A stretch of DNA of 64,000 bases from Demequina sp. NBRC 110055 (GTDB taxonomy: Bacteria; Actinomycetota; Actinomycetes; Actinomycetales; Demequinaceae): the NCBI RefSeq assembly GCF_002090135.1, contig NZ_BBRL01000004.1:992001-1056000 (forward strand). The letters are read 5' to 3'. The position numbers and the translations under genes are program-made. The notes below the pieces were generated by a model. It did no database searches, was not told the origin of the DNA, and worked only from the letters and a program-made list of their open reading frames with translations. Of the stretch, positions 44,234 through 51,839 are shown piece by piece. The first letter of the stretch is position 1, and each line of letters begins with the position of its first letter.

Positions 44234-45910
44234 TCAGACGGCCGATGCCATGGCCGGCTGGGCGGCCGTCGCCGCCTGGCCGTCGCGCCAGGTGAGGTAG
44301 CCGCCGTCGAGGTTGACCGCGTCGTATCCCAGTTGGCGCAGCAGGCGGGCGGCGGTGTGGCCGCGCTGGCCCACCTGGCAGTGCACGACGATCGTCTTGC
44401 CCTGCGGCAGCTCGCCGTGACGGGCACGCAGCTCGTCGACGGGGATCGACAGGGGCTCCTGCCAGTCGACGGTGACGGTGCCGCAGGCGTGCTCGGCATC
44501 GGTGCGCACGTCGAGTACCACCGGGGCCTCGTCGGCCGTCAGGTCGTGCCACTGCACCGACGGGGTCTCGCCGGTCGCAAGATTCTCGGCGACGTAGCCG
44601 AGCATATTGATGGGGTCCTTTGCCGAGCCGTAGGCGGGGGCATAGGCCAGCTCGAGGTCGGCCAGCGAGCTCGCGGTGAGGCCTCCGGCGATGGCGGTCG
44701 CGATGACGTCGATGCGCTTGTCTACGCCAGCCTCGCCCACGCCCTGGGCGCCCAGGATGAGGTCGGTGTCGGGGTCGACGAGGAGCTTCAGGGTCATCTG
44801 CGCCGCGCCGGGGTAGTAGCCCGCGTGGTGCATGGGGTGGGTGTGGATGACCCGGTGGGGGCGGCCCTCGGCCAGCAGGCGCCGCTCGGAGCGGCCCGTC
44901 GCGGCGGCGGTAAGTCCGAACACACCCACCACGGCGGTGCCGATGCTCGGCACGGCGTGGTGCGCGCGACCCGCGATCACGTCTGCCACGCGGCGGCCAT
45001 GACGATTGGCGAGGTTCGCCAGCGGAATCAGCGTCGGGCCGTCGCCGAACGCGTCGGCCTTAGTAGCCGCGTCGCCCACCGCGAAGATGGCGGGGTCAGA
45101 GGTGCGCATGTCGTCGTCCACGAGGATCGAGCCGCGCGGGCCCAGGTCGAGTCCGGCGTCGGCCGCCAGCGAACCCTCGGGCTGGACGCCGATCGCGGCC
45201 ACGACGAGGTCGGCGGGGACCGTCTCGGTCGAGCCATCCGCGAGGGTGACCGCGGCATCGGCCGTATCAATCTGGCTGACCGAGGCGCCGGTGAGGACGC
45301 GCACGCCGTTGGCGGTCAGGCGCTGCTCCACGCGAATCGCCATTTCGGCGTCCAGCGGGGTGAGGACCTGGGGCGCGAGCTCCACGACGGTGACGTCGAG
45401 TCCGCGGTGGCGGAGGTTTTCGGCGACCTCGAGGCCAACAAATCCGGCGCCGATGACGACGGCGGAGCGGGACTCACCCGTGGCGGCCGCAAGGCGGTCC
45501 ACGTCGGCGATGTCGCGCAGGGTGAGGGCACGCTCGGCGCCGGGGATCGGCGGGACGATCGGCCTGGCTCCAGGGCTGAGGATCAGGGCATCGTAGGACT
45601 CGGTGGACGAGGTGCCGTCGGGGCCGGTCACACTGACGGTCTTCGCGGACCGGTCGATGGCGGTGACGCGTGAACGCACGCGTACGTCGATGTTGAAGCG
45701 GGCGGCGAGCGAGGCGGGGCTCTGCAGGAGCAGGGCGTCGCGCTCGGCGATGACGCCGCCCACGTAGTAGGGCAGTCCGCAGTTCGCGAACGAGGGGTGA
45801 TCGCCGGCCTCGAGGACGGTGATCCTTGCGTCCTCGTCGAGGCGGCGCAGGCGGGTGGCGGCGGACATTCCGGCCGCGACCGCGCCGACGATGATGACAT
45901 GCTGAGCCAT
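44234..45910 (-). CDS. CoA-disulfide reductase-rhodanese fusion (CoADR-RHD)
   Basis: A 558-aa flavoprotein. The pyridine-nucleotide disulfide reductase part begins 'IIVGAVAAGMSAATRLRRLDEDARITVLE'; active-site C44 lies in 'SFANCGLPYYVGG', the CoADR hallmark. 'VIGAGFVGLEVAENL' binds NAD(P)H and 'IFAVGDAATKADAF' FAD. From about residue 460 a rhodanese domain follows with C511 in 'VVHCQVGQRGH'. CoADR-RHD enzymes reduce CoA persulfide/polysulfide and disulfide. ATG 45910 has GGAAGGAA upstream. It diverges from a Cys-rich small protein and a CsoR-family regulator across a shared palindrome. Confidence 0.93.
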   Translation of the reverse strand: MAQHVIIVGAVAAGMSAATRLRRLDEDARITVLEAGDHPSFANCGLPYYVGGVIAERDALLLQSPASLAARFNIDVRVRSRVTAIDRSAKTVSVTGPDGTSSTESYDALILSPGARPIVPPIPGAERALTLRDIADVDRLAAATGESRSAVVIGAGFVGLEVAENLRHRGLDVTVVELAPQVLTPLDAEMAIRVEQRLTANGVRVLTGASVSQIDTADAAVTLADGSTETVPADLVVAAIGVQPEGSLAADAGLDLGPRGSILVDDDMRTSDPAIFAVGDAATKADAFGDGPTLIPLANLANRHGRRVADVIAGRAHHAVPSIGTAVVGVFGLTAAATGRSERRLLAEGRPHRVIHTHPMHHAGYYPGAAQMTLKLLVDPDTDLILGAQGVGEAGVDKRIDVIATAIAGGLTASSLADLELAYAPAYGSAKDPINMLGYVAENLATGETPSVQWHDLTADEAPVVLDVRTDAEHACGTVTVDWQEPLSIPVDELRARHGELPQGKTIVVHCQVGQRGHTAARLLRQLGYDAVNLDGGYLTWRDGQAATAAQPAMASAV

Positions 45911-45937
45911 GAAGATTCCTTCCGTGGGATTGCATCC

Positions 45938-45959
45938 AGAATACCCCCGGGGGTATAGT
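45938..45959. promoter_or_regulatory. CsoR/CstR-type operator between divergent promoters
   Basis: The perfect palindrome ATACCCCCGGGGGTAT (45941-45956) overlaps minus-strand -10 TATTCT (45938-45943) for CoADR-RHD and plus-strand -10 TATAGT (45954-45959) for the small protein-regulator pair. G-tract palindromes of this form are established CsoR-family operators. Confidence 0.8.
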
Positions 45960-46017
45960 GGTCGCAACCCCGCCGGTGCAGGATGCCGGCAACGTCTCAA
46001 CCTCAAGGAGTTCCCTG

Positions 46018-46179
46018 ATGTGTTCACCCACCACCTGCCGCCAGTGCGGAAAGACCACCTGGACCGGCTGCGGCCAGCACGTCGACTCGGTCAAGCGCAC
46101 CGTGCCCGCCTCGCAGTGGTGCGGCGGCCACGAGAAGCCTGCCGGCCGCTCGTTCTTCCCCTGGCTGCGCGGCAACTGA
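46018..46179 (+). CDS. Small Cys-rich zinc-ribbon-like protein
   Basis: A 53-aa protein with Cys at 2, 7, 10, 18 and 35 ('MCSPTTCRQCGKTTWTGCGQ', 'SQWCGGH'), suggesting a Zn or Fe-S binding knuckle; its C-terminus ends 'FFPWLRGN'. AAGGAG is 8 nt before the ATG. Similar short proteins occur beside CsoR-type regulators and sulfur or metal genes, but I know of no established function. It is the first gene after TATAGT at the shared operator, with a leader of about 52 nt, and is followed 1 nt later by the regulator gene. Confidence 0.75.
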   Translation: MCSPTTCRQCGKTTWTGCGQHVDSVKRTVPASQWCGGHEKPAGRSFFPWLRGN

Positions 46180-46180
46180 C

Positions 46181-46450
46181 ATGAGCACCGATGACGTTGT
46201 CGTCCAGCGCGCGGCGCTGAACCGCCTCAAGCGCGCTCGCGGCCAGCTCGACGCGGTGATCCGTATGGTCGAGGAGGGCCAGGCGTGCGAGCCGACCGTC
46301 ACTCAGCTCGCTGCCGTCTCGAAGGCGCTCGACCGTGCCGGCTTCATGATGATCTCGACCGGCGTGAAGGACTGCTTGACCTCGGACAACGAGGAGGGCC
46401 GGGAGGAGGCGCTCGAGCGCCTCGAGAAGGTTTTCATGTCGCTCGCTTGA
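46181..46450 (+). CDS. CsoR/CstR-family repressor (DUF156)
   Basis: An 89-aa all-helical repressor. In CsoR numbering, C36 and C65 are present but the copper ligand His61 is Gly61 and the preceding Tyr35 is Ala35. Loss of the His with both Cys kept is the pattern of CstR, the persulfide sensor of Staphylococcus, rather than Cu(I)-binding CsoR. It probably represses its own operon and CoADR-RHD through the palindrome at 45941-45956. The ATG follows the small-protein stop by 1 nt with no clear site, indicating coupled translation. Confidence 0.88.
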   Translation: MSTDDVVVQRAALNRLKRARGQLDAVIRMVEEGQACEPTVTQLAAVSKALDRAGFMMISTGVKDCLTSDNEEGREEALERLEKVFMSLA

Positions 46451-46462
46451 CGCCGTCGACGA

Positions 46463-46502
46463 CAGGGCGGGGCGCCACGGATGGTGGTGGCGCCCCGCCC
46501 TG
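46463..46502 (+). terminator. Terminator after the CsoR/CstR gene
   Basis: CAGGGCGGGGCGCCAC (46463-46478) pairs perfectly with 46487-46502 (16 bp, 8-nt loop), 12 nt after the stop. Confidence 0.8.
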
Positions 46503-46650
46503 GCGCATGCCTGGGGTCTTGCGCCCGCCCGCGAGCCATTGCGGCGCATTCTCGACATTGCGAAACAAGACTGTTGCGTAAATCCTCGCTGGCCGTTACC
46601 GTTGCCGCATCGCCCCGCGAGCCGGGGCCGCGAGCGTCAAGGAGCACCGC

Positions 46651-47136
46651 ATGACCGTCCCCGTGTCGACCCTCGTGCACGTCTCGGCCCTCGCCGCCGC
46701 CGTGCCGCAGATCACCGTCTCGCTCGATACCGACGGAGGGTCCACCGTCGTCGTCGGCGACGTGCCTCACGCCTCGATGTGCCCCCACTCCTTCCGCCAC
46801 GTGGTCGCGACCTGGCCGGCGGACGGCGGCCACGAGCCCTGCGTGGACGCCATCCGCTTCGACGGCGCCGACTCACGTGGCGCCGTGCTCGCGCAGGGCC
46901 AGTCGCGCTGGTTCGTGAGTGAGCTGGCCGCCCAGCCCACCGTTGCGGCGCTGCGCGCCATCAAGCCGCGTTCGCGAGGGGCGGTGGTGCAGGTGCGCTT
47001 CGACGCGGTCCTCGCCGTCAGCGTGGTGCGCCTCGAGTCGGACACCCTTGCCGCCGAGGCTCTCGACGACCTCGCAACCGAGGCCTACGCGGCATGCGCC
47101 ACCGAGCATCTCTTGTGGGCGGCCACCGCGGCCTGA
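46651..47136 (+). CDS. Uncharacterised MCxHxFR protein, paralog of the iron-operon gene
   Basis: A 161-aa soluble protein of unknown function. It shares with the 34531-35070 product the blocks 'HASMCPHSFRHVV' (C44, H46), 'SRWFVSELAAQPTVAALR' (85-102), 'LAVSVVRL' and a C-terminal Ala-rich helix ending in AC..HLL. By eye the two are about 30% identical over most of their length. AAGGAG precedes the ATG by 7 nt. It is monocistronic, flanked by terminators at 46463-46502 and 47154-47194; no iron box is evident. A metal or heme-related role is only a guess from its paralog's context. Confidence 0.7.
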   Translation: MTVPVSTLVHVSALAAAVPQITVSLDTDGGSTVVVGDVPHASMCPHSFRHVVATWPADGGHEPCVDAIRFDGADSRGAVLAQGQSRWFVSELAAQPTVAALRAIKPRSRGAVVQVRFDAVLAVSVVRLESDTLAAEALDDLATEAYAACATEHLLWAATAA

Positions 47137-47153
47137 AACCCCTGGACCCGAGC

Positions 47154-47194
47154 GAGCCTCGGTCACGGCCCGCCATCGACCGTGACCGAGGCTC
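47154..47194. terminator. Bidirectional terminator before ndh
   Basis: GAGCCTCGGTCACGG (47154-47168) pairs with CCGTGACCGAGGCTC (47180-47194), a perfect 15-bp stem with an 11-nt loop between convergent genes. Confidence 0.8.
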
Positions 47195-47210
47195 ACCAGG
47201 GTCGAGGGCG

Positions 47211-48524
47211 TCAGCTGTCCGCCGCCTCCTTGAAGGCGCGACGCGGCTCGTGAATGCGTCCCATCGACACGAGGTCGCGCCGGAAGAACAGCGCCGTGGT
47301 CCAGTCCACGATGACCCGTGCCTTGCGGTTCACCGTAGGGATCTGACTCATGTGATATGTCCGGTGCATGAACCACGCGGGCCAGCCGCGTAGTTTCACC
47401 CCCATCACGTCGGCGACACCCTTGTTGAGGCCGAGCGACGCCACCAGCCCGAGGTGCTTGTGCTTATAGTCCGCGAGCGCGCGACCGGCCAGGTGGTCCG
47501 CGAGATTCTTGCCCAGGTGGCGGGCCTGACGCACGGCATGCTGGGCGCTAGGTGCGCAATAGGCGGGCTGCTCCTTGGTGAGGTCGGGAACCTGGGCGCA
47601 GTCGCCGGCCGCCCACGCGCCCTCGACGACGGTGCCCTCCTCGTCGGTGACCTGCAGGGTAGGGGAGCAGATGACATGTCCCTTGGGGCCGAGCGGCAGG
47701 TCGGAGGCCGCGAGCACGGGAGAGGGCTTCACGCCTGCCGTCCACACGAGCGTATCGGCCTCGAACTTCTCGCCGTTGGACAACTCGATGTGGCCGTCGA
47801 CGCAGGACTCGAGCTTGGTCTCGAGGAACACCTCCATGCCGCGCTCGCGCAGCTCCTTCAGGGTGTAGTCGCCCATCTCTTCGCCCATTTCGGGAAGGAT
47901 GCGGGGCATCATCTCGACCATGACGAAGCGCAGGTCCTCGGGCGTGAGCTCGGGGTAGTAGCGCAGTGCCGCGCGCGCCATGTCCTCGGTCTCGGCGAAC
48001 GCCTCGACACCGGCGAACCCGCCTCCCACAAACACGAAGGTGAGCAGCCGTCGTCGGAGCAACGGGTCTTGCGTCGATGCGGCCCGCGCCAGCCGTCCCA
48101 GCACGCGGTTGCGGAGGTTGATGGCCTCCTCGACATACTTGAAGCCGATGCCAAACTCCGCGAGCCCGGGGATCGGAAGGGTGCGTGCCACGGAGCCCAG
48201 GGCGATGACGATCTCGTCGTAGCCCAGCGTCCACTCGTCGCCAAAGTCGCTCGCGACGTCGACCTCGCGCGAGCCGTGACGGATGGACGTAACCTTGCCT
48301 TGCAGAACGCGCACACCGGACATCTCGCGTCGCAGGGGAACGACCGCGTGGCGTGGCTCGATCGACCCGGCCGCGGCCTCCGGCAGGAACGGCTGGTACG
48401 TCATGTAGGGGCGGCGGTCGACGATGGTGATGTCGACGTGATTGCCGGCCTTCTTCTTCAGCGTCAGGGCGGTGTACAGGCCGACGTAGCCGCCGCCGAC
48501 GATCAGGATCTTCGTTGCGCTCAT
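47211..48524 (-). CDS. ndh: Type II NADH dehydrogenase (NDH-2)
   Basis: A 437-aa membrane-associated flavoprotein that passes electrons from NADH to menaquinone without pumping protons. The FAD site is 'ILIVGGGYVGLYTALTLKK', the NADH site 'FVFVGGGFAGVEAFAE', and 'WAAGDCAQVPD' the second FAD motif. 'AYCAPSAQHAVRQARHLGKNL' lies at the quinone tunnel, and an amphipathic C-terminus ('GWPAWFMHRTYHMSQIPTVNRKARVIVDWTTALFFRRD') docks to the membrane. ATG 48524 has GGAGGT upstream. It is transcribed alone. Confidence 0.94.
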   Translation of the reverse strand: MSATKILIVGGGYVGLYTALTLKKKAGNHVDITIVDRRPYMTYQPFLPEAAAGSIEPRHAVVPLRREMSGVRVLQGKVTSIRHGSREVDVASDFGDEWTLGYDEIVIALGSVARTLPIPGLAEFGIGFKYVEEAINLRNRVLGRLARAASTQDPLLRRRLLTFVFVGGGFAGVEAFAETEDMARAALRYYPELTPEDLRFVMVEMMPRILPEMGEEMGDYTLKELRERGMEVFLETKLESCVDGHIELSNGEKFEADTLVWTAGVKPSPVLAASDLPLGPKGHVICSPTLQVTDEEGTVVEGAWAAGDCAQVPDLTKEQPAYCAPSAQHAVRQARHLGKNLADHLAGRALADYKHKHLGLVASLGLNKGVADVMGVKLRGWPAWFMHRTYHMSQIPTVNRKARVIVDWTTALFFRRDLVSMGRIHEPRRAFKEAADS

Positions 48525-48582
48525 GGTGACCTCCGAGAGGTGCAACCGACCGCGCCCCCGCTGTGTTCCACGCAGACGCCAA

Positions 48583-48633
48583 GGGCCGATGCCGTGGCGA
48601 GGCTTCGTACGAAACCCGCCACCGCATCGGCCC
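48583..48633 (-). terminator. Terminator after fumC (contains GGCCGATGC)
   Basis: GGGCCGATGC-c-GTGGCG (48583-48599) pairs with CGCCAC-c-GCATCGGCCC (48617-48633), 16 bp with one C-C mismatch, just after the fumC stop on the minus strand. Confidence 0.75.
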
Positions 48634-48640
48634 CGAGACG

Positions 48641-50044
48641 TTAGCGCTTGCCCACCATGGTGGTGACGTCGAGCAGCTCGTCGAGCTGGGCCTCGGTGAT
48701 CTCGCCGCGCTCGACGAAGCCGAGGTCGATGGTCGCCTCGCGCACCGTGAGCCCGGCCTTGACGGCGTGCTTGGCGATCTTCGCGGCGTTCTCGTAGCCG
48801 ATGACGCGGTTGAGCGGCGTGACGATCGAGGGCGAGGCCTCGGCGAGGAAGCGCGCGCGCTCGACGTTCGCGGTGATGCCGTCGATGGTGCGCTCGGCGA
48901 GCACCTGGGAGGCGTTGCCCAGCAGGCGCATCGACTCGAGGACGCCCAGCGCCATGACGGGGATCTGCACGTTGAGCTCGAAGGAGCCCGAGGCGCCCGC
49001 GACCGCCACAGTCGCGTCGTTGCCGATGACGCGCGCGCAGACCATGAGGGTGGCCTCGGGGATGACCGGGTTGACCTTGCCCGGCATGATGCTCGAACCC
49101 GGCTGCAGGTCGGGCAGCGCGATTTCGCCCAGGCCCGTGTTGGGGCCCGAGCCCATCCAGCGCAGGTCGTTGCAGATCTTCGTCAGCGACACCGCGATGG
49201 TCTTGAGGGCGCCCGAGACCTCGACCAGGCCGTCGCGCGCCGACTGCGCCTCGAAGTGGTCGCGCGCCTCGGTGATCGGCAGGCCGGTGTCTTCGGCGAG
49301 CAGGGCGATGACGCGCTGCGGGAAGCCGTCGGGGGTGTTGATGCCGGTGCCGACGGCGGTGCCGCCCAGCGGGACCTCGGCGACGCGGGGGAGGGCGGCG
49401 CTCAGGCGCTCGATGCCGTAGCGGATCGCCGCGGCGTAGCCGCCGAACTCCTGGCCCAGCGTCACGGGGGTGGCGTCCATCAGGTGCGTGCGGCCGGACT
49501 TGTAGACCTCGGCGAACTCGCTCGCCTTCGCCTCAAGCGACTGGGCGAGGCGCTCGAGCTGCGGGAGGAGGTCGTTGACCAGCTGGCTCGTGGCGGCGAC
49601 GTGTACTGAGGTGGGGAACACGTCGTTCGACGACTGCGAGCAGTTGACGTGGTCGTTGGGGTGGACGTCGCTACCCAGGGTCCGGGTCGCGAGGGTCGCG
49701 ATGACCTCGTTGGTGTTCATGTTGGAGCTGGTGCCCGAGCCGGTCTGGAAGACGTCGACGGGGAAGTGCGCGTCGTGCGCACCTGAGGCGACCTCATCGG
49801 CCGCCGCGACGATCGCCTCCGCGATGTCGTTGTCCAGCACGCCGAGCTCGGCGTTGGCGCGGGCGGCCGCCTTCTTCACGCGCGCGAGCGCCTCGATGTG
49901 GCGCCGCTCCAGGCGGATGCCGGAGATGGGGAAGTTCTCGACGGCGCGCTGGGTCTGCGCGCGGTAGAGCGCGTCCGCGGGGACGCGGACCTCACCCATG
50001 GTGTCGTGTTCAATGCGGTACTCGGGGTGTGCGTCGTTGCTCAT
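48641..50044 (-). CDS. fumC: Fumarate hydratase class II
   Basis: A 467-aa TCA-cycle enzyme (fumarate to L-malate), an iron-independent homotetramer. Family blocks are '[25 protein letters not shown]', '[15 protein letters not shown]', '[18 protein letters not shown]', '[16 protein letters not shown]' and the flexible catalytic loop '[15 protein letters not shown]'. The length is standard. ATG 50044 stands 7 nt after minus-strand CACAAT, without a ribosome-binding site. Confidence 0.97.
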   Translation of the reverse strand: MSNDAHPEYRIEHDTMGEVRVPADALYRAQTQRAVENFPISGIRLERRHIEALARVKKAAARANAELGVLDNDIAEAIVAAADEVASGAHDAHFPVDVFQTGSGTSSNMNTNEVIATLATRTLGSDVHPNDHVNCSQSSNDVFPTSVHVAATSQLVNDLLPQLERLAQSLEAKASEFAEVYKSGRTHLMDATPVTLGQEFGGYAAAIRYGIERLSAALPRVAEVPLGGTAVGTGINTPDGFPQRVIALLAEDTGLPITEARDHFEAQSARDGLVEVSGALKTIAVSLTKICNDLRWMGSGPNTGLGEIALPDLQPGSSIMPGKVNPVIPEATLMVCARVIGNDATVAVAGASGSFELNVQIPVMALGVLESMRLLGNASQVLAERTIDGITANVERARFLAEASPSIVTPLNRVIGYENAAKIAKHAVKAGLTVREATIDLGFVERGEITEAQLDELLDVTTMVGKR

Positions 50045-50051
50045 GGCGCAC

Positions 50052-50057
50052 ATTGTG
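50052..50057 (-). promoter_or_regulatory. -10 box for a leaderless start of fumC
   Basis: Minus-strand CACAAT ends 7 nt before the ATG at 50044. Confidence 0.45.
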
Positions 50058-50073
50058 TCAGGACCGGAGCCCT

Positions 50074-51000
50074 TTACGGGAGCGCGTCCAGTTCGGCCGC
50101 GGTAGGCGGGTTGGCGCCCGCTCGGGACACCGTGATGGCGCCGATGCGCACGCACCGGTCGAGCACGGCGCTCACGGTAGCGGCGTCGACGGATCGCAGC
50201 GCCTCGCGGCGGTCCGCGCCGAGCAGGTTCGCGCCCCACAGCCCGTCGATAAGGCCGCTCATGAACGAGTCGCCTGCGCCGACGGTGTCGACGACCGCGA
50301 CACGCTGCGCCGGCACGTCCACGCGGACGCCACCGGTCACAAAGGCGCTCGCGCCGTCGCCGCCACGCGTGACGACCACGAGCGCGGGGCCGGACTCGAC
50401 CCAGGACGAGGCGACCTCGTCGACCGGTGCGCCCTCGGTCAGCCAGGCGATGTCCTCGTCGGAGACCTTGACGACGTCCGCCTGAGCGATCAGCGCCTCC
50501 ACGCGCTCGCGAGCCTCGCCCGGCGCGCCCATGAGCGACGGGCGCGCATTGGGGTCGTAGGTGACGGTTGCCGTGTCGCGTGCGGCGGTCACGGCCTGCA
50601 TCACGCGGTCCGCGCCCGGGTCAAGAACCGCCGCGATCGAGCCGGTGTGCACCGCGATCGGGTTGGCGCGCGGCGTGGCCGCAGCGGACAGGTCCCAGGT
50701 GAGATCGAAGTCGTAGGTCGCGGCACCTGTCGCGTCGAGCGTGGCCGCGGCCACCGACGTCGACGGGGCGGCGTCCGAGCCCGCGGCGAGGGTGACGCCG
50801 GCCCCCTCGAGATGAGCGCGCACGGCGGCGCCCCTCGCGTCATCGCCGAACCACGTCAGGAGCTCGGCGTCGCGGCCCAGCCGCGCCAGCCCGAACGCGA
50901 CGTTGGCGGGCGAGCCGCCCACGTGCTCCGACGTGGAGCCGTCGGCGCGCGTCACAGCATCGATGAGGGCCTCACCAATGACGAGGGCGTGGCCGCTCAC
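50074..51000 (-). CDS. PfkB family carbohydrate kinase (fructokinase-like)
   Basis: A 308-aa ribokinase-fold kinase. '[15 protein letters not shown]' is the N-terminal signature, '[12 protein letters not shown]' contributes to the substrate site, and '[16 protein letters not shown]' is the C-terminal PfkB signature with the catalytic Asp. The 'EAL(I)DAV...GGSPANVA' start resembles bacterial fructokinases, but the sugar is not certain. The GTG start overlaps the xseB stop (GTGA), so it is co-translated with an unrelated DNA-repair subunit. No sugar transporter is adjacent. Confidence 0.88.
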   Translation of the reverse strand: MSGHALVIGEALIDAVTRADGSTSEHVGGSPANVAFGLARLGRDAELLTWFGDDARGAAVRAHLEGAGVTLAAGSDAAPSTSVAAATLDATGAATYDFDLTWDLSAAATPRANPIAVHTGSIAAVLDPGADRVMQAVTAARDTATVTYDPNARPSLMGAPGEARERVEALIAQADVVKVSDEDIAWLTEGAPVDEVASSWVESGPALVVVTRGGDGASAFVTGGVRVDVPAQRVAVVDTVGAGDSFMSGLIDGLWGANLLGADRREALRSVDAATVSAVLDRCVRIGAITVSRAGANPPTAAELDALP

Positions 51001-51284
51001 TCGTCGTCCTCGGCAGGGATAACGCCCACGACGCCGGCATCGGACGCGTCGTCGAGAGCCGCGTCGTCCTCGACTGCGTCCGTGCCGCGCGCCGACGTGA
51101 TGCGGTCGCGTGCGCCGTCGAGCAGCTCCTGGCAGCGTGCCGCGAGCGCCTCGCCGCGCTCCCACAGCCCCAGAGATTCCTCCAGGGTGGCCGCGCCGGC
51201 CTCAAGCTTCGCCACGATCGCGACCAGTTCGTCGCGCGCATCCTCGTAGCCCAGTGCCGCCACGTCGTCGTTGGTTCCTGCCAT
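50997..51284 (-). CDS. xseB: Exodeoxyribonuclease VII small subunit
   Basis: A 95-aa helical protein. '[51 protein letters not shown]' is the complete XseB domain; the rest is an acidic tail. Several copies coat XseA to make ExoVII, which degrades single-stranded DNA to oligonucleotides. ATG 51284 follows minus-strand TAGTTT by 7 nt; an in-frame TTG 9 nt upstream is rejected. The xseA gene lies about 0.55 kb away on the same strand, separated by an opposite-strand gene. Confidence 0.9.
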   Translation of the reverse strand: MAGTNDDVAALGYEDARDELVAIVAKLEAGAATLEESLGLWERGEALAARCQELLDGARDRITSARGTDAVEDDAALDDASDAGVVGVIPAEDDE

Positions 51285-51291
51285 GCCCGCC

Positions 51292-51297
51292 AAACTA
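51292..51297 (-). promoter_or_regulatory. -10 box for a leaderless start of xseB
   Basis: Minus-strand TAGTTT ends 7 nt before the ATG at 51284. Confidence 0.5.
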
Positions 51298-51372
51298 CCG
51301 CGTCATAGTCGCTGGTGTGGGCCCTCTCATGGGGCACCCGTCCACACACGACATCACAACGGAGTGATCGCC

Positions 51373-51804
51373 ATGTTCAGCGCCCAGTACTCACGCCAGA
51401 CCGCGCTCGCGAGTCTGCAGGACCTCAACGCCCGATTGACCGACCACGAGCTCGCCACCCTCGCCCGCTCGGACGAGGCGATGGTGCGAGCGGCCGTCGC
51501 CGAGCGCCCTGGAACCCCGCTGACGACCCTCCTGAAACTCTGCCGCGACGAATCCGCGACCGTGCGCGCGGGCCTCGCCCGCAATCCGCGACCCGACATG
51601 CTCCCGCAGATCCATGAGGATCTCGCGGCCGACAAGGTCGTCGAGGTGGTGCTCGCTCTCATCTCTAACCCCGCCGTGCCCGATGCGCTCATCGCCAGGC
51701 TGGGTCGCCAGTTCCATAAGGAGTACTCGGCCGCGGCGCGCGAAAGACTTTCCTCGAAGGGTGGGGCGGCGGGTCTCCTCGGGCGCGTGGGTCTCGCGCG
51801 CTGA
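51373..51804 (+). CDS. HEAT/variant-leucine-repeat-like small protein
   Basis: A 143-aa helical protein of unknown function. Residues about 20-115 carry three repeats of a 'VRAAVAERPGTPLTTLLKLCRDES', 'VRAGLARNPRPDMLPQIHEDLAAD', 'VVLALISNPAVPDALIARL' type, typical of HEAT or leucine-rich-variant solenoids that bind proteins. CGGAG lies 8 nt before the ATG. It is transcribed opposite to xseB and xseA, between them. No catalytic motif is seen. Confidence 0.65.
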   Translation: MFSAQYSRQTALASLQDLNARLTDHELATLARSDEAMVRAAVAERPGTPLTTLLKLCRDESATVRAGLARNPRPDMLPQIHEDLAADKVVEVVLALISNPAVPDALIARLGRQFHKEYSAAARERLSSKGGAAGLLGRVGLAR

Positions 51805-51821
51805 TGGGCGGCCGATGCCGT

Positions 51822-51838
51822 GGCCGGGTCTCCCGGCC
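51822..51838 (+). terminator. Short GC hairpin between the HEAT-like gene and xseA
   Basis: GGCCGGG (51822-51828) pairs with CCCGGCC (51832-51838) around TCT. It is nested between a GGCCGATGC copy (51810-51818) and an inverted copy inside the xseA 3' end (51865-51873), which could form a larger alternative stem. Confidence 0.5.
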
Positions 51839-51839
51839 G

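Noticed and set aside
46181-46450. Copper-sensing CsoR
   Set aside because: The Cu(I) ligand His is replaced by Gly and no copper exporter or chaperone gene is adjacent; sulfur genes are.
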